The position numbers and the translations under genes are program-made. Under the pieces are notes generated by a model, which was given only the letters and a program-made list of their open reading frames with translations, was not told the DNA's origin and did no database searches. DNA of 51,986 bases, taken from positions 1-51,986 of the forward strand of contig JAHKLW010000025.1 in the NCBI GenBank assembly GCA_020854815.1. The letters run 5' to 3'. Source of the DNA: Methanofastidiosum sp. (GTDB lineage: Archaea; Methanobacteriota_B; Thermococci; Methanofastidiosales; Methanofastidiosaceae). Within the stretch, counting starts at the first letter, position 1, and each line of letters starts with the position of its first letter. Positions 16,770 to 25,261 of this stretch are shown in pieces.

Positions 16770-17800
16770 TCTTGGATAATCATTGGATATTAGAAATATT
16801 TATATTAGCAATAAGCATTATTTTTAGTATCTTAATAATTAATATTTTCTTTTATATTTTAAAAAAAGTTGATAGAGATGAAAAATTCTTTAATTTCTTT
16901 AAATTAAAAAATCCTTTAATATTTATTTCTTTTTTAGCCTTGTTTATAACAATAACTAATATTTTTGAGAGTGAAATTATTAGAATTAATACTGTAACTT
17001 CAATTATTAAAATCATTGTTATTTTTAATTTTACTTGGCTTTCTATCTCTTTTGTAAACGTCTTAAATGATTATCTTTACCAAATATTTAATTTATCAAA
17101 GAAGGACAATATAAAGGAAAGAAAAATCGTCACACAAATTCAATATATAAAATCTGTATTAATATTCTTAATTATAATAATTAGTTGCTCATTGATATTA
17201 ATAAGTTTTGATAGTCTTAAAAATATAGGTGTAGGATTAATTACCTCAGTTGGAGTCTTAGGAATAGTCATTGGGTTTGCAGCTCAAAAATCTTTTTCTA
17301 ACCTATTGGCTGGATTTCAAATTGCATTTACACAGCCAATTAGAATAGATGATGTAGTTGTAGTCGAAAAGGAGTGGGGTAGGGTAGAAGAAATAACATT
17401 GACATATGTGGTAGTATGCATATGGGACCAAAGAAGATTAATCTTACCCATATCATATTTCATAGATACCCCATTTCAGAACTGGACAAGATCTTCGGCA
17501 GATATTTTGGGGACTGTATTTTTTTATGTTGATTATAAAATACCCATCTTAGAAATAAAACAAGAATTTCGAAAAATACTTGAATCTTCAGAACTATGGG
17601 ATGAAAAGGTTGGTATTTTACAAGTTACAGATACAACAGAAAAGACGATGGAACTTAGAGGAATAGTTAGTGCTAAAGATTCGCCCCAGTTATGGGATTT
17701 AAGGTGTTATGTTAGGGAAAAAATGATTGAATATATCCAAAAACGGTACCCAGATAACCTCCCAAAGACACGATTAGAATTTTCAAATAAATTAAACTAA
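16766..17800 (+). CDS. mscS: MscS-family mechanosensitive ion channel
   Basis: 344 residues. Four hydrophobic helices occupy about residues 8-165; the pore-lining helix is GLITSVGVLGIVIGFAAQKS near 150-172, rich in Gly and Ala as in MscS TM3. The soluble beta domain follows: FTQPIRIDDVVVVEKEWGRV, then TWGxVxxIxL-like EEITLTYVVV, RRLILPISYF (N/P loop) and FQNWTR. Such channels release solutes on osmotic downshock. Its location among trehalose-synthesis genes suggests a joint osmotic role. It overlaps the upstream small membrane protein by 4 nt and is convergent with the TreT-like gene. Confidence 0.9.
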   Translation: MILDNHWILEIFILAISIIFSILIINIFFYILKKVDRDEKFFNFFKLKNPLIFISFLALFITITNIFESEIIRINTVTSIIKIIVIFNFTWLSISFVNVLNDYLYQIFNLSKKDNIKERKIVTQIQYIKSVLIFLIIIISCSLILISFDSLKNIGVGLITSVGVLGIVIGFAAQKSFSNLLAGFQIAFTQPIRIDDVVVVEKEWGRVEEITLTYVVVCIWDQRRLILPISYFIDTPFQNWTRSSADILGTVFFYVDYKIPILEIKQEFRKILESSELWDEKVGILQVTDTTEKTMELRGIVSAKDSPQLWDLRCYVREKMIEYIQKRYPDNLPKTRLEFSNKLN

Positions 17801-17830
17801 TATATTTTTGAAAATGTGCAAATCCTTACA

Positions 17831-19153
17831 TTAGAGTTCATACCAAGGATGAAAACTGACAATACTCTCATTCGGAATATGTGGCATGGTCTTAATTGTA
17901 AGAATTGAATCATACACCCTGCCAGGCATCATAAATCTTTTCATTACAAATTCTTTTGCATTTTTTCCGATAATCTCCGCCTTGTCAGGATTTCGTAATA
18001 GCCAAACTATCTTATCTGCACGTTTTTTGGCACCGTGAATTAGAAATCCGTTTTTATCAGGGATTATTTGAAGTGTCAATCCTCCAACTGGCCTAGCGAC
18101 CACAGGTTTACCTTTCCATAATGCTTCAGTTACAGTGAGCCCAAATCCTTCTTTTATTGAATTTTGCACAACTACTGTTGCTGCTCTTTGCATTGCGTTT
18201 ACTTCAACATCTGAGAGATTTAATAATATATATACGTCCTTAATGCTTTTTATTTCTTCCTTAACATCTTCTAGAATAGTAACTCCTTCTGGGTCATCAC
18301 TTGCCATGCTCCCCACTAAGACTAACTGACAGTCTTCTTTCTGCTTTACTGATTTATAAATTGATATAAGGCCCACAGGATCTTTCCACTTGTCAAATCT
18401 ACTTACCTGTAATATTATTGGCTTGTTTTTATCAATATGATATTTATCAAGGATTTCTGAGATTAACTCTTCTTTCAATTCTTTATTTTTATCAGATAGG
18501 GGATCAATATAAGGGGGTATTATAAACTTTGGTAGATCCCAAGAATATACAATATACTGAACCTTAGAAAAAATAGCCGCATCATAATAGCTTGCTAGAT
18601 CAGTGATTAATTTTCGTAAATTTTTATTGTCCGCAAAAACATCTACATCCAAATCAATATGACATCTCCACAACCATTTCTGATTATCCTTTTTCAGGTA
18701 CTTTGCCAAGCCAAGAGGTTGAGGATCGTGGATAGTAATTATATCATATTCTTCGTCGATTATATTACCATCTACATTTTCTTCAGTGCAAGAAGTATAG
18801 ATATCTTCCATATTTTTCGTGAAATCATGTTTTTTTCCTTGAAGTAAATTATGGATTGACTTAGTAACGTTAAAAAAATCATCGTTTCCTTTCATAACCT
18901 TCCAGTCATCCTCTATTCCAAATTGATTTAAGAAAGGAACAGAAGATTTCAACATCTCGGCTACTCCGCCCCCATATGAAGTAGAATTTAGTTCTAGTAA
19001 CTTAACTCCCTCAAATGATTCTGCCAATTCCTTTAATTTTTCAATAGGTTCCTTCCCAACTACTTTTTCATATTCTTTAAGTTTAGGAACTTTTAATGAG
19101 TTAATTTTTTTTCTTTCACTGTAAATATTTCCATTATTTAGATTTTCAGACAT
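17831..19153 (-). CDS. treT: Trehalose synthase TreT-type glycosyltransferase (GT4)
   Basis: 440 residues of GT-B fold. The N-terminal NSTSYGGGVAEMLKSSVPFL (near residue 56) and HNLLQG (near 97) are hallmarks of the TreT/trehalose phosphorylase group, as is the DPQPLGL stretch near 145. The GT4 donor-site E-x7-E appears in KEGFGLTVTEALWKGKPVVA near 336. TreT makes trehalose directly from NDP-glucose and glucose, reversibly; trehalose phosphorylase is the main alternative. A phosphohexomutase ends 15 nt upstream on the same strand. Together with OtsAB this gives two trehalose routes within 11 kb. Confidence 0.82.
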   Translation of the reverse strand: MSENLNNGNIYSERKKINSLKVPKLKEYEKVVGKEPIEKLKELAESFEGVKLLELNSTSYGGGVAEMLKSSVPFLNQFGIEDDWKVMKGNDDFFNVTKSIHNLLQGKKHDFTKNMEDIYTSCTEENVDGNIIDEEYDIITIHDPQPLGLAKYLKKDNQKWLWRCHIDLDVDVFADNKNLRKLITDLASYYDAAIFSKVQYIVYSWDLPKFIIPPYIDPLSDKNKELKEELISEILDKYHIDKNKPIILQVSRFDKWKDPVGLISIYKSVKQKEDCQLVLVGSMASDDPEGVTILEDVKEEIKSIKDVYILLNLSDVEVNAMQRAATVVVQNSIKEGFGLTVTEALWKGKPVVARPVGGLTLQIIPDKNGFLIHGAKKRADKIVWLLRNPDKAEIIGKNAKEFVMKRFMMPGRVYDSILTIKTMPHIPNESIVSFHPWYEL

Positions 19154-19168
19154 TTTTATGCACCTGTG

Positions 19169-20458
19169 TCAACTATCCATAATTTTTTTAATATAGTTTA
19201 TTTTTTCCATTAGAGTGACTTCATTATTTGATTCTATATTGACTCTTAGAACTGGTTCAGTATTCGAAGGTCTTACATTAATCCACCAGTCCATATAATA
19301 AATAGAAATACCGTCAATTTCTTCTACCTGGCCTTCATCAAATAGATCTAAAATTGATTGCATTTTGTCTTCTTTGTTCTCAACTTTAAAATTTAATTCA
19401 CCACTTTGGTAATATTTGGCATATTTTTTTGCAATTTCACTCAAAGTATTATTCTCAATACTTTTTAGAATGTATAGAAGGGCCAAAAGAGGTGCTTCAA
19501 ATCCTCCTGCTTCTTTGAAATAAAAATGATTAGACAGTTCTCCTGCAAATATCACATCTTTTTCCTTCATTAATTTTTTAATAAAGTAATGTCCCACTCT
19601 AGATTTAATAGGTAATCCACCATTAGCTATAATTGTTTCAGGAACAATTTTGCTACAACGCAAATCATAAATTATATTTCCCTTTAATTCCGAGAGTAAT
19701 TGCTCCGAAATTATAGCTGTTAAGATATCTCCTTTTATTGGTTGACCCTTTTCATCAATTATTCCTATCCTATCCCCATCTCCATCAAAGATTATTCCAA
19801 TATCTGCTTTTTCTTCTAATACTCTATGGATTATATTCTCCAGACAATCAAGAGTCATTGTATTGGGCATATGATCTGGAAAATTACCATCAGGGGTATA
19901 AGAAAGATAAGTTTTATTTTTAAAAATGGCATCAAGTATTTTTCTTTCAACAACCGTTGCACCATTTGAAAAATCCACGACAATTTTTGGAGTTTTGATA
20001 TTTTCAAACTTATTTAAATAATAATCTATATAGTTGTTTTCAAGATTTATTTTATAATCTTCTGCTTTTTCTAATATTTTGGGGAGTTCATATTCTTTAA
20101 ACATAGGTTTAATCTGATTAATTGGTGAAAGCGGTAATCCTTCGATATCACATGCTTTAAAACCGCCATATTCTTTTGGATTGTGTGAGGCCGTTGCAAG
20201 GACGCCAACATCAAAATTATTCTTAGTGATAAAATACATAAAAGGTGTTGATATCATTCCAGCATAACTAATCTTTGTACCTTCATCGACAACTCCCGTT
20301 ATAAAAGGGTCTTTAAATTTTTCAGAGCTTATTCTAGAATCGATTCCAAAGAGAATTTTTTTGTAGGATTTCCCAAAGGTTCTACCAAGACTATATGCAA
20401 ATTTCTCATCGATTTCTTTTGGATAAATCCCTCTTATATCATATAATTTGAAAATCAT
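19169..20458 (-). CDS. Phosphohexomutase (phosphoglucomutase/phosphomannomutase)
   Basis: 429 residues of the alpha-D-phosphohexomutase family, somewhat short because loops are trimmed. The phospho-serine loop TASHNPKEYGGFK lies near residue 88, the metal loop DGDGDRIGII near 225, the sugar-specificity GELSNHFYF near 316 and the phosphate-binding RPSNTEPVLRV near 396. It interconverts glucose-6-P and glucose-1-P, or the mannose forms; GELSNH is typical of archaeal PGM/PMM enzymes with both activities. It precedes the TreT-like gene by 15 nt, and the MFS transporter lies 31 nt upstream, so the three are probably one minus-strand transcript. Confidence 0.88.
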   Translation of the reverse strand: MIFKLYDIRGIYPKEIDEKFAYSLGRTFGKSYKKILFGIDSRISSEKFKDPFITGVVDEGTKISYAGMISTPFMYFITKNNFDVGVLATASHNPKEYGGFKACDIEGLPLSPINQIKPMFKEYELPKILEKAEDYKINLENNYIDYYLNKFENIKTPKIVVDFSNGATVVERKILDAIFKNKTYLSYTPDGNFPDHMPNTMTLDCLENIIHRVLEEKADIGIIFDGDGDRIGIIDEKGQPIKGDILTAIISEQLLSELKGNIIYDLRCSKIVPETIIANGGLPIKSRVGHYFIKKLMKEKDVIFAGELSNHFYFKEAGGFEAPLLALLYILKSIENNTLSEIAKKYAKYYQSGELNFKVENKEDKMQSILDLFDEGQVEEIDGISIYYMDWWINVRPSNTEPVLRVNIESNNEVTLMEKINYIKKIMDS

Positions 20459-20489
20459 TATATCTTATTATATTGGAATTATGAATTTA

Positions 20490-22013
20490 TTAGTTTTTTG
20501 ATTGTTTTTTATATCTATAAATATTCTTCGACCTAATTCTTCTCATGAGTCGTCTTCTCAAAAAATCAGGTTTTTTAACTAATAATAATGTTGAAAAAGG
20601 AAATTGGATCATATATCTCAAGCCCCCACCAATGTTGGAAAATCCCCTAACGCCATGTCTGGCCTCAAGAAATAATTCATTGAAAATAATCTTTCTTTGT
20701 ATTTCTTCACCTTCGTGTATATTCGCCAATCTGTGAAGTGAATATAATCCTATTAAAAAGGCAAGGAAAAAAAAGAAATCCCAAGACTTTAAGTTAAATG
20801 TTTCAAATAAGAGTTTGTTTTCAGGAGATATCCATTCTAGAGTCAAGGCCAACTCTCTTTTTTCAAAGAAGTCGGCGAATATCCCTCCAATTATAGGGGC
20901 TATGCCAGCAGTTATAGAATTAATGATACTAGAAAATGCGAGATATGCTGTAGAATTACCTTCGGGTGCCAGTTTCAATGTTATGTTTCCAGAGGCTAAA
21001 GATACTCCGGCTGCAGATATGCCCATTGTTGCGTGAATTATTATGAGCAAGGGTATGGTGAGAATATATTTTTCTGGCAAAGTAGTAAAAGTCCATCCAA
21101 GTATACTTAAAATAAAAAGAGGGCCGCAAATCTGTAATACAGATTTATTGCTGAATTTATCAGATATTCTACCCCAAAAATGTAAAAAGATAAAGGTCAT
21201 CAATTGCCCTAGGATCATAAGAAGAACAATACTCGACATGCTTAGATCTAATCTCTTTAACATATATACGGTAAAAAAGGGTGCAGCCAAGTTGACTGCA
21301 AAATTCCAAGACCCTAAAAACTTAAGTAAATTTCTGTAATTTATATCCTTCATAGGCTGAGAAAAAAGTCTTAGAATATTACTTTCTGCCTTTAATAACA
21401 TTCCAGGTTCAGGTATTTTCGAAATATAATAGACGCCAATTAACCCAGAAAGGTATCCGAAAAAAAATATAATTGAATAACTAAATACCATTAAGTTTGG
21501 ATACGAGCTACTCCAATAATCAATAAAATATCCTGCTAGAAGCGCCATCGGAATACTTGATAATGTTGCAAATCTCATCCTTCTCGAAAAGAATGATCCT
21601 AACATATGTATTGGAATCAAGTCTCTCATCCAAGAGTTCCAGCTACACCCACTTATAGCAGAGAATGCCGATTGTAATATTAAAAACAATATAAAAAATA
21701 TTATGCCAAGTTTGTAATTAACTAAACAAGGCAATAAAGCTATTAAAAGAATAAAAGATCTACTAATAGCAGATGAAAACATAGAAATCTTTCTTCTATC
21801 CCTATACCTCTCAACGATATAAACTGCAGGTATTTGTATAAGATTGGCTATTGCCGGAATTGAAGCCATGATACCTATCAATAAATTAGAAGCTCCGAGA
21901 CTCAATGCAAATGCCGTTAGAAATGTTCCACTAGTCAAAGTTATCATTATCTGGCTTGCTACCCCGTCACGAAGTATATATTTAAGGCCAATATTTTGAT
22001 CGTGAGAGTTCAT
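20490..22013 (-). CDS. Major facilitator superfamily transporter
   Basis: 507 residues with about 12 hydrophobic helices, a YRDRRK loop near residue 70 in the position of the MFS A-motif, and WGRISDKFSNK after the seventh helix, the repeat of that motif in the second half. A ~60-residue C-terminal cytosolic tail is rich in Arg and Lys (FLRRRLMRRIRSK). It is the first gene of a probable operon with phosphohexomutase and TreT, which makes a sugar or disaccharide a reasonable cargo, but nothing in the sequence proves this. Confidence 0.78.
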   Translation of the reverse strand: MNSHDQNIGLKYILRDGVASQIMITLTSGTFLTAFALSLGASNLLIGIMASIPAIANLIQIPAVYIVERYRDRRKISMFSSAISRSFILLIALLPCLVNYKLGIIFFILFLILQSAFSAISGCSWNSWMRDLIPIHMLGSFFSRRMRFATLSSIPMALLAGYFIDYWSSSYPNLMVFSYSIIFFFGYLSGLIGVYYISKIPEPGMLLKAESNILRLFSQPMKDINYRNLLKFLGSWNFAVNLAAPFFTVYMLKRLDLSMSSIVLLMILGQLMTFIFLHFWGRISDKFSNKSVLQICGPLFILSILGWTFTTLPEKYILTIPLLIIIHATMGISAAGVSLASGNITLKLAPEGNSTAYLAFSSIINSITAGIAPIIGGIFADFFEKRELALTLEWISPENKLLFETFNLKSWDFFFFLAFLIGLYSLHRLANIHEGEEIQRKIIFNELFLEARHGVRGFSNIGGGLRYMIQFPFSTLLLVKKPDFLRRRLMRRIRSKNIYRYKKQSKN

Positions 22014-22148
22014 TATGCATCCCGTCTAATTAGATAATTTAAGACTATAAGAATGAAATTCCAATTATGCTATTTATCTAATTAATTAAATTTGAAACTA
22101 ACTTTAAATAACTACCTATATTCAGAAAAATAACATTTTAATGTTAGA

Positions 22149-22694
22149 CTAATCTTCAGGAACGTATTTCAAAATAATTTTCATTCTTGGATCATCCTCA
22201 AATTGATCGGGAAAACAGAAGTTCGGGGTAACTTCATATCCATATCCTTGATTTAATAATCCATACGCAATAAGCTCACAACAAACAACATTTTTGTCGA
22301 TGTCAATCCTAAGGTATTTCCTTAAATCCTTCTTAATCAGTCTTTTTATTAAAAATAGATTTCCTGTCCTGAGAAACTGAATGTAACTATAGTCCAATCC
22401 AAGATACATCATGCAGTCCTTAACAAGTTTATCTTTGTCAATGTAATCTGGTGGTCTCACGATCATTAAGTCATCTGTATCAAGATAATCCTTTACTTCT
22501 TTTACCTGGACCCCACCAACAGTCGATTCAACACTCTTTTCATAGCCTATATACAATCTACAGTGTGGCCATCTGGCATCTGGAACAGCCTTGCATATGA
22601 TAGATTCAATTGGACTTTTTTCATTTCTGCTTAGTATTATGTCTCCCTTTTCGAGTGATGAAATGAATTTTTCTTTAGAAGAAGTGATTTCCAT
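22149..22694 (-). CDS. YiiX/YaeF-type permuted papain-fold (NlpC/P60 superfamily) protein
   Basis: 181 residues. The family's circularly permuted papain fold is suggested by GDIILSRNEKSPIESII at residue 17, the His motif WPHCRLYIG near 42-50 and the catalytic-Cys motif VVCCELIAYGLL near 138. In this order the His precedes the Cys, as in YaeF/YiiX and LRAT-like members. Members hydrolyse amide or thioester bonds of lipids or peptides. There is no signal peptide, so a cytosolic location is likely. It is a single gene with its own AT-rich promoter region shared with the divergent flavodoxin. Confidence 0.7.
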   Translation of the reverse strand: MEITSSKEKFISSLEKGDIILSRNEKSPIESIICKAVPDARWPHCRLYIGYEKSVESTVGGVQVKEVKDYLDTDDLMIVRPPDYIDKDKLVKDCMMYLGLDYSYIQFLRTGNLFLIKRLIKKDLRKYLRIDIDKNVVCCELIAYGLLNQGYGYEVTPNFCFPDQFEDDPRMKIILKYVPED

Positions 22695-22812
22695 TATATC
22701 CTTTGAAAATTAATAGTAATAATATATAAATTTTTTTGATTTATCAAATATATCTAATTTTTACCAAAGTTTTTTATAGATTGAAGTTAATATTAATGGC
22801 ATGAGGTCTATA

Positions 22813-23226
22813 ATGAAAGTATGTATTCTTTATGATTCAAAATATGGAAATGGAAAAACTTGCATGGAATATCTAGGTTCAATTATAAAAGATCGGAAGC
22901 ATGAAGTTGATATTTATTCGGTTAAAAAAATTAAGCCTACTTCGATTCCAGAATCTGAGCTTTATATTTTTAGCGCGCCTACCCACTTTGGAGATGTAAG
23001 CGAAAAAATGAAAAGATTTATTAAAAAAATAGACGGCAAAGAGGGCAAAAAATACTCGGCCATAAATACGTGCCTTGCACCTGAAAAGACAAAGGAGAAC
23101 AGAGCGATTGACACAATAGAAATGATGTTAGAGGAGAAGGGTATGAAAAGAGCTACTAAAAATTTAGGAATAAAGGTAAAAGATTTGAAAGGTCTAGCAG
23201 AAGAAATAATGAAGGAGCTTGGATGA
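22813..23226 (+). CDS. Flavodoxin-like protein
   Basis: 137 residues from ATG 22813. The in-frame ATG at 22801 is less likely because a GAGGT ribosome site at 22803-22807 lies 5 nt before the second ATG. The sequence opens ILYDSKYGNGKTC, a flavodoxin phosphate-binding loop in which the usual T/S-x-T-G-N is altered to S-K-Y-G-N-G-K-T. The second loop is SAPTHFGDVSEKMKRF. It probably binds FMN and carries electrons or reduces quinones. Its stop overlaps the start of the rhodanese gene (TGA within ATGA), so the two are co-translated. Confidence 0.75.
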   Translation: MKVCILYDSKYGNGKTCMEYLGSIIKDRKHEVDIYSVKKIKPTSIPESELYIFSAPTHFGDVSEKMKRFIKKIDGKEGKKYSAINTCLAPEKTKENRAIDTIEMMLEEKGMKRATKNLGIKVKDLKGLAEEIMKELG

Positions 23227-23990
23227 TCATCATGAAAAAAATATTAGCGTTGTTTATCTTATTATTTTTGGTCGTTTCTTCAGTCACAGTTGTATCATCT
23301 CAAAAAAATGTTGCGCTTGTTGCAAATTCTATAGACTACAATCTAAACAGTAACATTATCTCTATTCTTCAGAGTCGCGGCATGAACATAGTTTATTTTG
23401 GCAGGACCGATACGGGCTATAACTCTTATCCATATATCATAATACTTGGTGGGCCAGATGCACCAGATCATACAGGATTTTTAGCAACACAAATTCTGCT
23501 TCCAAATGAAAGAAATAATCTAAGGAATATGCCCGGATATCAAGTCTTCTATGAAAAACGTGACCAATGGCTGGCCAGACAAAAAGTATTCGTAATAGCG
23601 GGCAGCGATAGAGAAAATACCAGGTTCGCAGTTCAGAGTAATCTCGTTACTTTGATAGACCGAATAGTAGAAGATACAGGTAGCCCAGCAGTACCCTATT
23701 ATCCAATTAATTCATCTCAATTGAAACAACTGATTGCTAGCGGGGAACCACTCTTTATCATAGATGTCAGAAGCCCGGATGAATATCGTGCTGGGCATAT
23801 ACCTGGAGCTGTGAATATAACTGGAATTGAACTAGGTTCTGTACTTTCGAGTATACCTCGAGATAGGAAAATAATTGTGTACTGTACTACTGCACAGGCC
23901 GCAATAACAAATGCACAATTCCTTGCAAACAAAGGATTTGCAAACGTTTATGCCTTAACAGATCCATATATAATCTATATTAATAGTTAA
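23223..23990 (+). CDS. Secreted rhodanese-domain protein with N-terminal S-layer-like domain
   Basis: 255 residues from ATG 23223, preferred over ATG 23232 because AAGGAG sits 5 nt before the first. A signal peptide or membrane anchor spans about residues 4-26. Residues 30-140 carry YIIILGGPDAPDHTG and FVIAGSDRENTRFAV, resembling the archaeal S-layer-associated domain of COG2247 type (cell-wall-binding-like). A rhodanese domain follows with IDVRSPDEYRAGHIPGAVNI near 180 and the active-site loop VYCTTAQAA near 219 (Cys221). It likely handles sulfane sulfur outside the membrane. It is coupled to the flavodoxin upstream. Confidence 0.75.
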   Translation: MIIMKKILALFILLFLVVSSVTVVSSQKNVALVANSIDYNLNSNIISILQSRGMNIVYFGRTDTGYNSYPYIIILGGPDAPDHTGFLATQILLPNERNNLRNMPGYQVFYEKRDQWLARQKVFVIAGSDRENTRFAVQSNLVTLIDRIVEDTGSPAVPYYPINSSQLKQLIASGEPLFIIDVRSPDEYRAGHIPGAVNITGIELGSVLSSIPRDRKIIVYCTTAQAAITNAQFLANKGFANVYALTDPYIIYINS

Positions 23991-24012
23991 GATTTTATTT
24001 ATATTTTTATTT

Positions 24013-24414
24013 TTATTTTTTGAAATATTCTTTAAGAGGTTTCCAGTAAAAATCTTCCCAACCACTTTCATAATCATCTGCTTGTTCTTCTGGAACTTTT
24101 GAATGAGTCATTTCTATTTCAGTTCCGCCAGTGACTTTGTTAAATTTTAATTCAAATATGGAAGGGGGATACCCTTCAGGACATTCAGTTGTTGCCCATT
24201 CTTGAACTATCTTTTCCCCTTTTTCAAGTTCAATATATTTACCAAAAATATATCCATCCCACGCTGTGAACTTTCCTCCAACTTTTGGGTCTGAAGTTGC
24301 TTTACTACCTGTAAATTCGGAATGCCTTTTCCCTTCGATAATAGCATTATATACATCTTCCGGCGTAGCTGGGATAACTACCTTTTGTTTTAATGTTCTA
24401 AACTTAAATTTCAA
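24013..24414 (-). CDS. SRPBCC/AHSA1-domain protein
   Basis: 133 residues from a TTG at 24414, chosen because a GAGGTGA ribosome site lies just upstream and this start avoids an 11-bp overlap with msrB; a longer frame begins at 24435. VVIPATPEDVYNAIIEGKRHSEFTGSKAT opens the typical START-like fold, and GYIFGKYIELEKGEKIVQEW plus TEIEMTHSKVPEEQADDYE match the AHSA1 (Aha1 C-terminal) pattern. Members bind hydrophobic ligands or assist Hsp90; the ligand is unknown. It follows msrB on the same strand and is probably in its operon. Confidence 0.78.
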   Translation of the reverse strand: MKFKFRTLKQKVVIPATPEDVYNAIIEGKRHSEFTGSKATSDPKVGGKFTAWDGYIFGKYIELEKGEKIVQEWATTECPEGYPPSIFELKFNKVTGGTEIEMTHSKVPEEQADDYESGWEDFYWKPLKEYFKK

Positions 24415-24424
24415 AATTTCACCT

Positions 24425-24817
24425 CTATTCTTCAAACTTCAGAGATTTAGAATTCATGCAGTATCTTTTACCAGTTGGTTTTGGGCCATCATCAAATACA
24501 TGCCCCAAATGTCCACCGCACTTGCTGCATAAGACCTCAGTCCTGACCATCCCATAATCTAAATCTTCGTGTTCTTCCACACTGTCTTTATTAGATGGCC
24601 TGGTAAAACTTGGCCAGCCGGTCCCAGAATCGAATTTATCCTCAGAATCAAATAGTTCATTCCCGCATCCTGTGCAAAAATATTTTCCTTTCTTTTTGTT
24701 GTCTAGTAACTTGCCACTAAATGGTCTTTCTGTTCCCTTTTCTCGTAAGATATGATACTCTTCAGGAGTAAGTTTCTTCTTCCATTCCTTTTCTGGGAGT
24801 TTTATCTTTTCTTTCAT
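24425..24817 (-). CDS. msrB: Peptide methionine (R)-S-oxide reductase
   Basis: 130 residues covering the entire SelR fold. Four zinc cysteines occur as CTGCGNELF near residue 46 and [12 protein letters not shown] near 95. GTGWPSF lies near 65 and the catalytic Cys sits in [11 protein letters not shown] near 120. It repairs methionine-R-sulfoxide in proteins. Its presence in a probably anaerobic archaeon points to exposure to oxidants. No msrA was seen in the window. The SRPBCC gene follows within 11 nt. Confidence 0.92.
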   Translation of the reverse strand: MKEKIKLPEKEWKKKLTPEEYHILREKGTERPFSGKLLDNKKKGKYFCTGCGNELFDSEDKFDSGTGWPSFTRPSNKDSVEEHEDLDYGMVRTEVLCSKCGGHLGHVFDDGPKPTGKRYCMNSKSLKFEE

Positions 24818-24911
24818 AATAATCCTAGGATTGTTTAAATATTAAAATTTAAATAGTTATTTACTATTAATTGTTTGGATATTAAAAAAACTACTATAGT
24901 CTATATGGGAT

Positions 24912-25260
24912 ATGATAAAAATGTTGAATAAAATAAGGTTATTTATGGCCATTATTACTGGAGCTATATTGGGAATATTCTGTATTATTGGAGTTGGAAG
25001 CAGAATTGGGATGACAATCATATTTTTTTATAGCGATGTGGTATAACAGGGTAGTTATGGGACTAATAATTGGCCTTTATGGGGAAATAAGATTAACTAA
25101 GGGCCCTAGCAATACTTTGATTAGAGGTTTTATTTTGGGGACAATAGTATCAAGCACCATATCCCTCGCAACTGAATTTAGGGATGTTCCAAGTTTTTTC
25201 GCGGGTATAGTCTATGGAATTATTATAGATTATGTTGCAACTAGATATGGAAATAGATAG
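24912..25260 (+). pseudogene. Four-helix membrane protein gene split by a frameshift in a T7 run
   Basis: The first frame (ATG 24912 or 24921) encodes about 40 residues with one hydrophobic helix, ending at a stop shortly after 25040. The second frame begins within the T run at 25023-25029 and continues MWYNRVVMGLIIGLYGEIRL to the stop at 25260, with two more helices. Removing one T joins the two frames as ...IFFIAMWYNRVVMGL, which matches my recollection of small archaeal membrane proteins with an LWYNR..MG motif. Either a sequencing error, a recent mutation or slippage explains it. The function is unknown. Confidence 0.55.
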
Positions 25261-25261
25261 T

